The notes below the pieces were generated by a model that ran no database searches, was not told the DNA's origin, and was given only the letters and a program-made list of their open reading frames with translations. A stretch of 15,167 nt of DNA from Solirubrobacterales bacterium (GTDB taxonomy: Bacteria > Actinomycetota > Thermoleophilia > Solirubrobacterales > Solirubrobacteraceae). The position numbers were made by a program, and so were the translations under genes. Below, in pieces: positions 1 through 7,688 of this stretch. The stretch's first letter is position 1, and each line of letters starts with the position of its first letter. The DNA lies in contig JAATFK010000592.1 in assembly GCA_015655225.1 (NCBI GenBank), positions 1 through 15,167 of the forward strand, read 5' to 3'.

Positions 1-274
<274 letters not shown>

Positions 275-278
<4 letters not shown>

Positions 279-964
279 GCTGCCTCCTCGTGGACTGCGG
301 TCTCGGTCTCCTCGGGCTCCGGCTCGGCCGTCGCCCGCACCGCCGCCGCGAAGGCCGCCATCGCGGCGTGGTCCTTGACGCCCGGTGCGGACTCGACGCC
401 GCTCGCCACGTCGACCGCGTACGGGTGGACCGCCTCGATCGCCGCGCCGACGTTCTCTGCCGTGAGGCCGCCGCTGAGGATCAGCGGCCGGTCGCGCGGG
501 TGCGCTCTGGCCAGCTCCCAGGCGAACGTCGCGCCGGTGCCGCCGGGGACGCCCTTCGCGTAGGTGTCGAGGAGGTGGAAGTCGGTCTGGAACGCGCGCA
601 GCGCCTGGACGTCGGCACGATCTCTGATGCGCGCGGCCTTGATCACCTTCGCGCCGGTGCGGCGCGCGACCTCGGACGCGTAGGACGCGCCCTCGTCGCC
701 GTGCAGCTGGATCAGCGTCAGGCCGATCTGGTCGGCGAGGCCGACGACGTGGTCGAGGTGGGCGTTGACGAAGATGCCGGCGACCTCCGCGCGGCGTCTC
801 AACGCGGCGCCGATCTCGGCCGCCTGCGCGGGACGGATGTAGCGCGGCGAGCCGGGCCAGAGGATCATGCCGACCGCCCAGGCGTCCAGCTCGACCGCTC
901 TCTCGGCGTCCTCGGGACGCGTGATGCCGCAGAACTTGACGCGGGCTGTGGGACGACCAGGCAC
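275..964 (-). CDS. trpF: Phosphoribosylanthranilate isomerase
   Basis: TrpF converts N-(5-phosphoribosyl)anthranilate to CdRP (Amadori rearrangement), the third step from chorismate to tryptophan, as a cytosolic TIM barrel. The 229-residue product has KFCGIT (10-15) with the general-base Cys12, QLHGDE (86-91), LLDTY (131-135) with the general-acid Asp133, SGGL (164-167) and the phosphate-binding DVASGVE (185-191). The start used is GTG at 962-964. It has no well-spaced ribosome site, but TACGAT lies 6 nt upstream, so a leaderless transcript is possible. The last ~18 residues are an acidic Glu/Thr/Ala tail beyond the family core. The stop overlaps the trpB start by 4 nt. An HtrA gene and a 103-nt structured gap separate it from trpC. 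Confidence 0.95.
283..289 (-). promoter_or_regulatory. Ribosome binding site of trpB
   Basis: Reading the minus strand, GAGGAGG lies inside the last codons of trpF, 4 nt before the trpB GTG. It is the clearest Shine-Dalgarno sequence in the window. Most other starts here have none or a weak one, so TrpB may be translated more strongly than by coupling alone. This last point is inference. Confidence 0.7.
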
Positions 965-970
965 ACCCTC

Positions 971-976
971 ATCGTA
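971..976 (-). promoter_or_regulatory. Possible -10 element for a leaderless trpF-trpB transcript
   Basis: The minus strand reads TACGAT, then 6 nt, then the GTG start of trpF. TAnnnT at this distance is typical of actinobacterial leaderless promoters, where the transcript begins at the start codon. No recognisable -35 box lies 16-19 nt upstream, so this is a weak prediction. It would give trpFB its own promoter downstream of htrA. Confidence 0.3.
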
Positions 977-983
977 GACGGCG

Positions 984-1046
984 GCGAAGCCTGCGCGCTG
1001 CGCGCTTGGCTTCGCTGCGGGTGTTCGCCCAGAGGGCGAAACCCGC
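984..1046. repeat. Two adjacent hairpins in the htrA-trpF gap
   Basis: This 103-nt gap (965-1067) is full of dyad symmetry. Hairpin one pairs GCGAAGCC (984-991) with GGCTTCGC (1008-1015), a perfect 8-bp stem around a 16-nt loop that itself contains GCGC repeats. Hairpin two pairs TTCGCCC (1024-1030) with GGGCGAA (1034-1040), and the stem continues outward (1017-1022 with 1041-1046) after a single bulged base at 1023. A CGCGGCCGCG palindrome lies next to it. No T-run follows on either strand, so these are not classical intrinsic terminators. A REP/BIME-type intergenic repeat, or an mRNA stabiliser or attenuator between htrA and trpF, are alternatives. Confidence 0.6.
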
Positions 1047-1067
1047 GGCCGCGGCGCTACCGGCGTT

Positions 1068-2279
1068 TTAGGGCGTGCTCTCCTCCGTGGAGGCCGACGG
1101 CGCTTCCTTCGGCGCGGTCCCGAGCCGCACCGAGATCGTCTGCTCGGCGTCGCCCCGCAGCACTCTCAGCTGCACCACGTCGCCCGGCTTGTGTCTGTCG
1201 ACCTCGGAGCTGAGCTGGTCGATCGCGGTGATCGGGATGCCGTCGAGGCTCTGGATCACGTCGCCGCCGAGCGCCACCTGGACGCCGTCGACCTCGCTCT
1301 GGATCGTCCCGCCGCGCAGCCCGGCGCGGCCTGAGGGACCGTCCGCGACGACCGTCTGGACGAGCACGCCGCTCGTCGCTCTGACGCCCATCCCGGCGAG
1401 CGAGGCGTCGATCGTCACGCCGGTGATGCCGAGGTAGGCGTGCGAGACGTCACCGGCCTTCAGCTGGTTGAGGAGCTGCTTGGCGGTGTTGATCGGGACC
1501 GCGAAGGCGATTCCGACGCTGCCGGTGCTGCCGCTGCTGCCCGTCTCGATCTGCGAGTTGATCCCGATCACGCGGCCGGCGGCGTCGAGCAGCGGGCCGC
1601 CGGAGTTGCCGGGGTTGATCGGCGCGTCGGTCTGCAGCACGTGCTGGATCGTGAAGCCGTTCGGGGCGCTGATCTCGCGCTGGAGCGCCGAGACGACGCC
1701 GGTCGTGAGCGTCCGGTCGAGCCCGAACGGATTGCCGATCGCGAGCACCGGGTCGCCGACCTCGGCCGTGCTGGAGTTGCCGAGCGTAAGCGGCGTCAGC
1801 TTCGCCTTCGCCGGGTCGACCTTCAGCAGCGCGAGGTCGTTGTTCGGGTCGGTCCCGGTCACGCGCGCGGGCACCGTCGTGTCGTCGTCGAAGCCGAGGG
1901 TGATGTCGGTCGCGTGCTCGACGACGTGGTAGTTCGTCAGCACGTAGCCGGCCGCGTCGATCACGAAGCCGGAGCCGGTCGCCTCGCCCTGCGACTGCGC
2001 CTGCGGCATCCCGAACGGCGACTGCTCCGTCTGCGAGACGTGGGCGCGCACGAAGACGACGCCGGGGGCGTCGCGCTGGTAGATGTCGTGCGGGGTCAGC
2101 GCCTCGGCGGCGTTCGCGGACGAGCCGCCCGAGGTGGTCGCGTCGTTCATGATCGGCGCCTGCTGGAGCACGGTCGTGGTGTGCGAGCTGCCGCCGACGT
2201 CGAGTGCCACGAACACGATCGCGACCACGACGCCGCCGACGAGCGCTGCGACCAGCGGGGATCGGACGACGGCCTTCAT
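1068..2279 (-). CDS. HtrA/DegP-type serine protease with PDZ domain, membrane-anchored
   Basis: This is a trypsin-like envelope protease of the HtrA (DegP/DegQ/PepD) family that acts on misfolded exported proteins. From the ATG at 2277-2279 (403 residues), residues ~8-27 form one hydrophobic N-terminal segment after a Lys/Arg-containing start, which is a signal anchor. A Ser/Thr/Ala-rich linker follows. The protease domain has the triad His118 (LTNYHVVEH), Asp148 (NNDLALLKV) and Ser226 (NPGNSGGPL). A PDZ domain occupies roughly 280-387, ending in a Glu/Ser-rich tail. A GTG nine bases upstream (2286-2288) is an equally possible start, and neither has a well-placed ribosome site. It sits between trpC and trpF with gaps of 66-75 and 103 nt, unlike the overlapping trp genes, so its function is probably unrelated to tryptophan. 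No member-specific symbol is justified. Confidence 0.93.
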   Translation of the reverse strand: MKAVVRSPLVAALVGGVVVAIVFVALDVGGSSHTTTVLQQAPIMNDATTSGGSSANAAEALTPHDIYQRDAPGVVFVRAHVSQTEQSPFGMPQAQSQGEATGSGFVIDAAGYVLTNYHVVEHATDITLGFDDDTTVPARVTGTDPNNDLALLKVDPAKAKLTPLTLGNSSTAEVGDPVLAIGNPFGLDRTLTTGVVSALQREISAPNGFTIQHVLQTDAPINPGNSGGPLLDAAGRVIGINSQIETGSSGSTGSVGIAFAVPINTAKQLLNQLKAGDVSHAYLGITGVTIDASLAGMGVRATSGVLVQTVVADGPSGRAGLRGGTIQSEVDGVQVALGGDVIQSLDGIPITAIDQLSSEVDRHKPGDVVQLRVLRGDAEQTISVRLGTAPKEAPSASTEESTP

Positions 2280-2332
2280 TGCTCCCACGAGTCTGGGACG
2301 AGGCGCTGAATCGCAGCTAAACGAAACGGGCG

Positions 2333-2346
2333 CGCGGACACCCGCG
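2333..2346 (-). other. Short GC hairpin with T-rich tail downstream of trpC
   Basis: In the trpC-htrA gap the minus strand forms CGCGG-gtgt-CCGCG, followed about 6 nt later by TTTCGTTT. It is a weak candidate terminator for hisIE-trpEGDC. Alternatively, the T-rich stretch could be part of an htrA promoter, for which I see no good -10 box. Confidence 0.25.
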
Positions 2347-2354
2347 GCGGATCG

Positions 2355-3140
2355 TCAGACCTCGTGGTGGCCCGTCAGGTCCCGGCAGGCGGCCTCGATG
2401 TCCTCGGCGCGCATCAGCGCCTCGCCGATCAGCACCGCGTCGACGCCGACGCGCTCCAGCTCGTCGAGCTGCTCGCGCGTGCGGATCCCCGACTCCGAGA
2501 CGACCGTCTTGCCGGCCGGCACGTCCGCCAGCAGCTCGAACGTGCGGTCGAGGTCGACGCTGAAGTCCGTCAGGTCGCGGTTGTTGATGCCGATCACGTC
2601 GGCGTCCAGCTCGAGCGCGACCTCCAGCTCGTGCTGGTCGTGGACCTCCACGAGCACGTCGAGGTCGAGCGCCAGCGCCTCCGCGTGCAGCCGCGCCAGC
2701 TCGCGCGGCTCGAGCGCCGCGACGATCAGCAGGATCGCGTCGGCACCGACGACCGCCGACTCGTACACCTGGTAGTGGTCGATCACGAAGTCCTTGCGGA
2801 GGATCGGCAGGCGCGTGCTCGCCTTCGCCTCGCGCAGGTCGTCGAGCGACCCGCCGAAGTTGTGGCTCTCGGTCAGGATCGAGGCGGCGGCGGCGCCGGC
2901 GCGCTCGTAGGCGCGCACGACGTCGGCGACGCTCGCGCCCTCGCGGATCGCGCCGGCCGAGGGCGAGCGGCGCTTGTGCTCGGCGATCAGCGAGATGCCG
3001 GGATGGACGAGCGCCTCCGAGAAGGGCCGGTCCTCCCCGCGCCCCAGCAGCTCGCGCTCCAGCTCGGCGAGCGGAACCTCCGAGCGCCGTTGCTCGACGT
3101 CGCGACGGGTCGTGTCGACGATGCGGTCCAGCGTGTTCAC
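2355..3140 (-). CDS. trpC: Indole-3-glycerol phosphate synthase
   Basis: TrpC closes the ring of CdRP to indole-3-glycerol phosphate with loss of CO2, the fourth tryptophan step, as a cytosolic TIM barrel. The product is 261 residues, the usual single-domain length. Catalytic and binding residues by family alignment are Glu54 and Lys56 in IAEHKRRSPSAG (52-63), Lys116 in LRKDFV, Glu165 in LVEVHD, Asn186 in GINNRDL and Ser217 in VSESGI. The GTG start (3138-3140) overlaps the trpD stop as GTGA, so translation is probably coupled. A CAGGAG sits about 11 nt upstream, somewhat far for a ribosome site. It is the last gene of the tight trpEGDC run before the htrA gap. Confidence 0.96.
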   Translation of the reverse strand: MNTLDRIVDTTRRDVEQRRSEVPLAELERELLGRGEDRPFSEALVHPGISLIAEHKRRSPSAGAIREGASVADVVRAYERAGAAAASILTESHNFGGSLDDLREAKASTRLPILRKDFVIDHYQVYESAVVGADAILLIVAALEPRELARLHAEALALDLDVLVEVHDQHELEVALELDADVIGINNRDLTDFSVDLDRTFELLADVPAGKTVVSESGIRTREQLDELERVGVDAVLIGEALMRAEDIEAACRDLTGHHEV

Positions 3141-4177
3141 GCGACAGCCAGCTCCTGGGTCTGAGTGATGTATCGGTCGAGCGTCGCACGAGCGGCGCCG
3201 GTGTCGAGGGCGTCCTCGGCGGCGCGGGCGCCCGCTTCGAGGGTGTCGGCGCGACCGCTCGCGTAGATCGCGGCGCCCGCGTTGAAGACGGCGATGTCGC
3301 GCGGCGCGCCGCGCTCGCCGGCGAGGATCCGCCGAGTGATCTCGGCGTTCACGTCGGGGGTCCCGCCGCTCACCTCGTCGTGGCCGGCGTGGTCGAGGCC
3401 GACGTCGGCGGCGTCGACCGTGAAGCGGCCGATCGCGCCGTCGCGCACCTCCAGCACGAGCGACGGCGCCGACGTGCTCAGCTCGTCGAGGCCGTCGTCG
3501 CTGGAGACGATCAGGACGTGGCGCGCCTCCAGCGCGGCGAACGCGCCGGCGATCGTGTCGAGGTAGCGGCGGTCCGAGACGCCGGTCAGCTGACGCGTGA
3601 CGCCCGCCGGGCTCGTGAGCGGGCCGAGGAAGTTCATCACCGTGCGGACGCCGAGCTGTCTGCGGACCGGGATCACGTAGCGCATCGCCGCATGATGGAG
3701 GGGCGCGAACATGAAGCCGAAGCCGACCTCGGCGATGCAGCGCGTGACCGCCTCCGGGCTCAGGTCGATCCGCGCGCCGAGCGCCTCCAGCACGTCGGCC
3801 GCGCCGGAGAGGCCGGTCGAGGAGCGGTTGCCGTGCTTGGCGACGGTGCAGCCGGCGCCGGCGGCGATCAGCGCCGCCGTCGTGGAGACGTTGAAGGTCT
3901 GGCGCCCGCCGCCGGTGCCGACGACGTCGAGCAGGTCCTCGACGTGGGCCGTGTCGACGTGCGTCGCGAGCGCGCGCATCGTGCGCGCCAGCCCGGTCAG
4001 CTCCGGGACCGTCTCGCCCTTCGTGCGCAGGGCGATCAGGAACGCGGAGATCTGCACGTCGGTGGCGTTGCCGGTCATGATCTCGGCGAGCACCGCGGCG
4101 GCGGTGTCGGCCGACAGGTCCTCGCCGGAGGCGAGCGCGTCGATCGCGCGGGTCAGTACGTGGGGGTCGGACGGCAT
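3137..4177 (-). CDS. trpD: Anthranilate phosphoribosyltransferase
   Basis: TrpD transfers phosphoribose from PRPP to anthranilate, the second tryptophan step. The 346-residue product matches the family length. It has an N-terminal helical domain and then the PRPP region: GTGGGRQTFNVST (87-99), KHGNRSS (114-120) and GLDELS (229-234) with the Mg-binding Asp231-Glu232 pair. PVRRQLGVRTVMNFLGPLT (170-188) is the other conserved block. The glycine-rich loop is odd: the common GTGGDGxxTFN appears here as GTGGGRQTFN, one residue shorter and without the Asp. Other motifs are intact and the gene is in its operon, so it is probably functional. ATG start, 5 nt after the trpG stop, no clear ribosome site. 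The stop overlaps trpC by 4 nt. Confidence 0.95.
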   Translation of the reverse strand: MPSDPHVLTRAIDALASGEDLSADTAAAVLAEIMTGNATDVQISAFLIALRTKGETVPELTGLARTMRALATHVDTAHVEDLLDVVGTGGGRQTFNVSTTAALIAAGAGCTVAKHGNRSSTGLSGAADVLEALGARIDLSPEAVTRCIAEVGFGFMFAPLHHAAMRYVIPVRRQLGVRTVMNFLGPLTSPAGVTRQLTGVSDRRYLDTIAGAFAALEARHVLIVSSDDGLDELSTSAPSLVLEVRDGAIGRFTVDAADVGLDHAGHDEVSGGTPDVNAEITRRILAGERGAPRDIAVFNAGAAIYASGRADTLEAGARAAEDALDTGAARATLDRYITQTQELAVA

Positions 4178-4182
4178 CCGCG

Positions 4183-4740
4183 TCAGGCGAGGAAGTTGCG
4201 CAGCAGGTCGTGGCCGTGGTCGGTCAGCACCGACTCGGGATGGAACTGGATGCCCTCGGCCGGCAGCGTGCGATGGCGCAGCGCCATGATCACGCCGCCG
4301 CCGCGGGCGGAGACCTCGAGCTCGTCGGGCAGCGCCTCGTCGACCACGAGCGAGTGGTAGCGGCCGACCGTCAGCGGCGAGTGGAGCCCGGCGAAGACGG
4401 TGCGGCCGTCGTGCTCGATCTCCTCAGTCTTGCCGTGGACCGGGCGGTGGCGGATCACCGTGCCGCCGTAGGCCTGCGCGAGCGCCTGGTGCCCGAGGCA
4501 GACGCCGAGCGTCGGAATCCCCGCCTCCGGGAAGCTCCGCAGCACCTCCATCGAGATGCCCGACTCGTTCGGGGTGCAGGGGCCGGGCGAGACGACGACG
4601 CGGCCGTAGCCGCGCAGCATCAGCTCCTGCACCGTCGCGTGGTCGTTGCGCACGACCTCGATCTCCGCACCCAGCTCGCCGAGGTACTGGACGAGGTTGT
4701 ACGTGAACGAGTCGTAGTTGTCGACGACGAGGACCCTCAT
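4183..4740 (-). CDS. trpG: Anthranilate synthase glutamine amidotransferase subunit (component II)
   Basis: This class I glutamine amidotransferase supplies ammonia to TrpE for anthranilate synthesis. In actinobacteria the same subunit can also serve 4-amino-4-deoxychorismate synthesis (PabA), a dual use that cannot be excluded. The product is 185 residues from the ATG at 4738-4740. It has VDNYDSFTYNL near the start, the oxyanion segment SPGPCTPNESG, nucleophile Cys81 in GVCLGHQ, and His167 with Glu169 in QFHPESVLT. The ATG overlaps the trpE stop as ATGA. A GTG six bases upstream would also be open but would lengthen the overlap, so the ATG is preferred, giving the usual MRVLVVDNYDSF start. 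Confidence 0.95.
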   Translation of the reverse strand: MRVLVVDNYDSFTYNLVQYLGELGAEIEVVRNDHATVQELMLRGYGRVVVSPGPCTPNESGISMEVLRSFPEAGIPTLGVCLGHQALAQAYGGTVIRHRPVHGKTEEIEHDGRTVFAGLHSPLTVGRYHSLVVDEALPDELEVSARGGGVIMALRHRTLPAEGIQFHPESVLTDHGHDLLRNFLA

Positions 4741-6197
4741 GGCCACTCAGGCTGGGCCATCGCCAGCTCGATCGCCTGCAGGACCGCCTGCGCCTTCGCC
4801 TGCGACTCGCGGAACTCGTAGTCGGGCTGGGCGTCGGCGACGGTCCCGCCGCCGGCCTGGACGTGCGCGACGCCGTCCTTCACCACGACCGTGCGGATGT
4901 GGATGCAGGTGTCGAGCTCGCCGGTGTAGGAGAGGTAGCCGATCGCACCACCGTAGCCGCCCCGCTTGACGGGCTCCAGCTCGTCGATGATCTGCATCGC
5001 CCGGACCTTCGGCGCGCCCGAGAGCGTGCCGGCCGGCAGGATCGAGCGCAGCGCGTCGAGCGGGCCGATCCCGGGCAGCAGCGTGCCGGAGACGCGCGAG
5101 ACGATGTGCATCACGTGGCTGTAGTTCTCGATCTCCATGAAGCCGTCGACCGTGACGCTTCCGAACTCGCTCACGCGGCCGACGTCGTTGCGACCGAGGT
5201 CGACCAGCATGACGTGCTCGGCGCGCTCCTTCTGGTCCTCCAGCAGGTCCTCCGCGAGCTGGGCGTCCTCCTCCGCGGTCACGCCGCGCGGGCGCGTGCC
5301 GGCGACCGGGCGGGTCGCGACGCGGCCGTCGTGGACGGTCACGAGCGGCTCGGGGCTGGCGCCCGCGATCTCGAAGTCGCCGAAGTCGAGGAAGTACATG
5401 TACGGGCTCGGGTTGACGGCGCGCAGGCCGCGGTAGATCGAGAACGCCTCCAGCTCGACCTCGGCCGACCAGCGCTGCGAGGGAACCACCTGGTACGCGT
5501 CGCCGGCGCGGATGTACTCGATGATCCGCTCGACCATCCCCTCGAAGCGCTCGCGCGGCATGTTGCTCTCGAAGCGCGGCTTCGCGCGGCCGGGGGTGGG
5601 CGGCGTCGGCTGCGGCAGCGGCCCGGCGAGGCGGCGGCGGACGTCCGTGATCGCGGTGAGCGCGGCCTCGTAGGAGCCGGCCACGTCGTCGTCCTCGGCG
5701 TACACGTTCGCGAGCACCGTCACCTCGTGGGTGAGGTGGTCGAAGGCGACGAGCGTGTCGGTCAGCATCAGCGCGAGGTCGGGCAGGCCGACCGGATCGG
5801 GGTTCGGCGCGCCGAGCGGCTCGACCGTCCGCACGAGGTCGTAGCCGAACAGGCCGACCGCGCCGCCGGAGAACGGCGGCAGCCCTGGCAGCGGCGCCTG
5901 GCGGTAGCGCGCGACCTCGGCGGCCGCGAGCGCGTACGGGTCGCCGGGGTCGCCGAGCGACCAGCGCAGCACCGTGCGGGGGTTGAAGCCGATGAACGAC
6001 CAGCGCCCGACGCGGCCCTGCTCGGCCGACTCCAGCAGGAAGGCGGGACCGTCGCCGCGCAGCTTCAGGAACGCCGAGATCGGCGTCTCCACGTCCGCGA
6101 TGAAGGTGTGGCGCAGCGGGATCAGCGAGTAGTCGCCCGCCAGCTCGCGGACCGCGTCGAGCGACGGCGTGACCGCCGAGTCAGCGACGACGGTCAT
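4737..6197 (-). CDS. trpE: Anthranilate synthase component I
   Basis: TrpE aminates chorismate and eliminates pyruvate to give anthranilate, the committed tryptophan step, using ammonia from TrpG. The 486-residue product has the N-terminal LLES (54-57), the segment tied to tryptophan feedback binding in the family. The chorismate-binding domain carries NPSPYMYF (262-269), PVAGTRPRG (297-305), HVMLVDLGRND (328-338), PAGTLSGAPK (388-397), GGYGG (413-417), IHIRT (432-436) and AGGGTVADAQPDYE (448-461). The allosteric motif is present, so feedback inhibition is likely. No trp leader peptide or attenuator is visible. The ATG (6195-6197) lies inside the end of hisIE, a 17-nt overlap, preceded by a weak AGGTG. 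Confidence 0.97.
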   Translation of the reverse strand: MTVVADSAVTPSLDAVRELAGDYSLIPLRHTFIADVETPISAFLKLRGDGPAFLLESAEQGRVGRWSFIGFNPRTVLRWSLGDPGDPYALAAAEVARYRQAPLPGLPPFSGGAVGLFGYDLVRTVEPLGAPNPDPVGLPDLALMLTDTLVAFDHLTHEVTVLANVYAEDDDVAGSYEAALTAITDVRRRLAGPLPQPTPPTPGRAKPRFESNMPRERFEGMVERIIEYIRAGDAYQVVPSQRWSAEVELEAFSIYRGLRAVNPSPYMYFLDFGDFEIAGASPEPLVTVHDGRVATRPVAGTRPRGVTAEEDAQLAEDLLEDQKERAEHVMLVDLGRNDVGRVSEFGSVTVDGFMEIENYSHVMHIVSRVSGTLLPGIGPLDALRSILPAGTLSGAPKVRAMQIIDELEPVKRGGYGGAIGYLSYTGELDTCIHIRTVVVKDGVAHVQAGGGTVADAQPDYEFRESQAKAQAVLQAIELAMAQPEWP

Positions 6198-6786
6198 CGA
6201 GCACCTGCTCGGCGTCGGCGAGGCTCATGCCGCGCGAGCGCAGCAGCACCGCAAGGTGGTAGATGACGTCGGCGGCCTCGTTCGCGACGCGCTCGTCGGT
6301 CTCCTCGCGCACCGCGCGGACGACCTCCTCCGCCTCCTCCTCGACCTTCGCGCCCGCGAGCGCGGGATCGGCGAGCAGCTGGGCGGTGTAGGAGCTCTCG
6401 GGCGAGGCGTCGACGCGGGAGGCGATCGTGCGCTCGAGCGACGGCAGCACCTCGTAGAGCGCCAGCCCCGCGACGTCGCCGTTGTGGAAGCAGGTGCGCT
6501 CGCCGGTGTGGCAGGCGGGACCGTCGGGCTCGACGAGGGCGACGAGCGCGTCGCCGTCGCAGTCGAGCCGCAGCGCCTTCAGCTTCTGCGTGTTGCCGCT
6601 CGTCGCGCCCTTGTGCCACAGCTCGTTGCGGGAACGGCTCCAGAAGTGGACCTCGCCGGTGGCGCGGGTGCGGTCGACCGCCTCGGCGTTCATGTACGCG
6701 AGCGTCAGCACCTCGCCGGTGCGCCAGTCCTGCATGACGCATGGGACGAGGCCGTCGGCGTCGAACGCGATCTCGATGTCGGGCAC
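6181..6786 (-). CDS. hisIE: Bifunctional phosphoribosyl-AMP cyclohydrolase / phosphoribosyl-ATP pyrophosphatase
   Basis: The fusion protein performs steps two and three of histidine synthesis: HisE hydrolyses PR-ATP to PR-AMP, and HisI opens the adenine ring. From the GTG at 6784-6786 it has 201 residues. HisI covers about 1-113, with the metal site DCDGD (Asp75, Cys76, Asp77, Asp79), Cys92 and Cys99 in CHTGERTC. HisE covers about 114-201, with KVEEEAEEVVRA (147-158) and NEAADVIYHLAVLL (169-182). The open frame continues upstream, but only as a shadow of era, and the family N-terminus fits the GTG. No ribosome site is seen. TACAAT lies 10 nt upstream. The stop is 17 nt inside trpE, tying histidine and tryptophan genes together. 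Confidence 0.93.
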   Translation of the reverse strand: MPDIEIAFDADGLVPCVMQDWRTGEVLTLAYMNAEAVDRTRATGEVHFWSRSRNELWHKGATSGNTQKLKALRLDCDGDALVALVEPDGPACHTGERTCFHNGDVAGLALYEVLPSLERTIASRVDASPESSYTAQLLADPALAGAKVEEEAEEVVRAVREETDERVANEAADVIYHLAVLLRSRGMSLADAEQVLDDRRR

Positions 6787-6796
6787 AGTCGGAGGG

Positions 6797-6802
6797 ATTG
6801 TA
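6797..6802 (-). promoter_or_regulatory. Possible -10 element for the hisIE-trpEGDC transcript
   Basis: The minus strand reads TACAAT, 10 nt before the hisIE GTG and just past the era stop. The start codon lacks a Shine-Dalgarno sequence, which fits a near-leaderless transcript. No good -35 box is visible at 16-19 nt. The gap to era is only 20 nt, so read-through from era is also likely. Confidence 0.35.
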
Positions 6803-6806
6803 CGAG

Positions 6807-7688
6807 CTATTCGATCCCGAGCCGGTCGAGCAGTCGCTCGTCGCTGCGCCAGGCGCGGCGGACCCGGACCTGCAGGTCGAGATGCACGCCGCAGCCGAGC
6901 TCGCGCTCCAGCTCTCTGCGCGCGGCGATCCCGATCTCCTTGATCTTTCTGCCCCCGGCGCCGATCAGGATGCCCTTCTGCGAGTCGGCCTCGACCCACA
7001 TCACGGCGCGCACCGCGATCAGGTCTCTGCGGCGCTCGATGATCTCCTCGATCTCGACCTCGACCGCGTGCGGGACCTCCTGGCGGGTGCGGCGCAGCAC
7101 CTGCTCGCGCACCAGCTCCGCGAGCATCACGTCCTCGGCCTGGTCGGAGCGCTCGTCGGTCGGGAAGAAGAACGGGCTCTCCGGCAGCATCTCGGAGAGG
7201 TGCGTGACGAGCGGCACGACGCCGTGGCCTCTGCGGGCCGAGATCGGGAAGATGTCGTCGCCGACCTCCAGCTCGGAGGCTTCCTGCAGGATCTCCGCGA
7301 CCTGCGCGCGGTTGCAGCGGTCGATCTTGTTGACAGCGATCACGACCGGGACTGAGGTGCGCGACAGCAGCGTCGCGATGAAGCGGTCCCCGGGGCCGAT
7401 CCCCTGCTCGGCGTTGAGCAGCAGCAGCGCCGCGTCGGCGCCGGACAGCTCGCTCTCGACGCGCTTCTGCATCCGCGACGTGAGCGCGTCGCGCGGGCGC
7501 TGCACGCCCGGCAGGTCGACCAGCACGAGCTGGTAGGCCGGCGTCGTGACGACGCCGCGGATCGCGCGCCGGGTCGTCTGCGGCTTGTCCGAGACGATCG
7601 CGACTCTCTCGCCGACGATCGCGTTCGTGAGCGTCGACTTGCCGACGTTCGGCCGGCCCGTCAGGGCGACGAAGCCGCTGCGGGTCAC
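6807..7688 (-). CDS. era: GTPase Era
   Basis: Era is an essential GTPase that binds the 3' end of 16S rRNA and acts in 30S subunit maturation. The 293-residue product has G1 GRPNVGKS (11-18), the G2 segment KPQTTRR (35-41), G3 DLPG (58-61), G4 NKID (120-123), a G5-like ISARRG, and a C-terminal KH domain with [12 protein letters not shown]3 reads DLPG rather than the usual Era DTPG, a mild substitution. An in-frame extension upstream lies wholly over ybeY and is rejected. The GTG at 7686-7688 overlaps the ybeY stop as GTGA, with a weak GGGTG upstream. Being next to ybeY and phoH is the usual neighbourhood of era. Confidence 0.96.
   Translation of the reverse strand: MTRSGFVALTGRPNVGKSTLTNAIVGERVAIVSDKPQTTRRAIRGVVTTPAYQLVLVDLPGVQRPRDALTSRMQKRVESELSGADAALLLLNAEQGIGPGDRFIATLLSRTSVPVVIAVNKIDRCNRAQVAEILQEASELEVGDDIFPISARRGHGVVPLVTHLSEMLPESPFFFPTDERSDQAEDVMLAELVREQVLRRTRQEVPHAVEVEIEEIIERRRDLIAVRAVMWVEADSQKGILIGAGGRKIKEIGIAARRELERELGCGVHLDLQVRVRRAWRSDERLLDRLGIE

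Noticed and set aside
4863..6266. 467-codon plus-strand open frame opposite trpE/hisIE
   Set aside because: It is antisense to well-supported trpE and has Arg/Ala/Val-rich, motif-free composition typical of the complement of GC-rich genes.
6787..6806. Trp leader peptide / attenuator before the trp genes
   Set aside because: Only 20 nt separate era from hisIE and none from hisIE to trpE. No Trp-codon run with alternative hairpins is present.
6787..6999. In-frame upstream extension of hisIE over era
   Set aside because: The extra residues are Arg/Ala-rich shadow sequence of era. The HisI fold begins at the GTG at 6784-6786.
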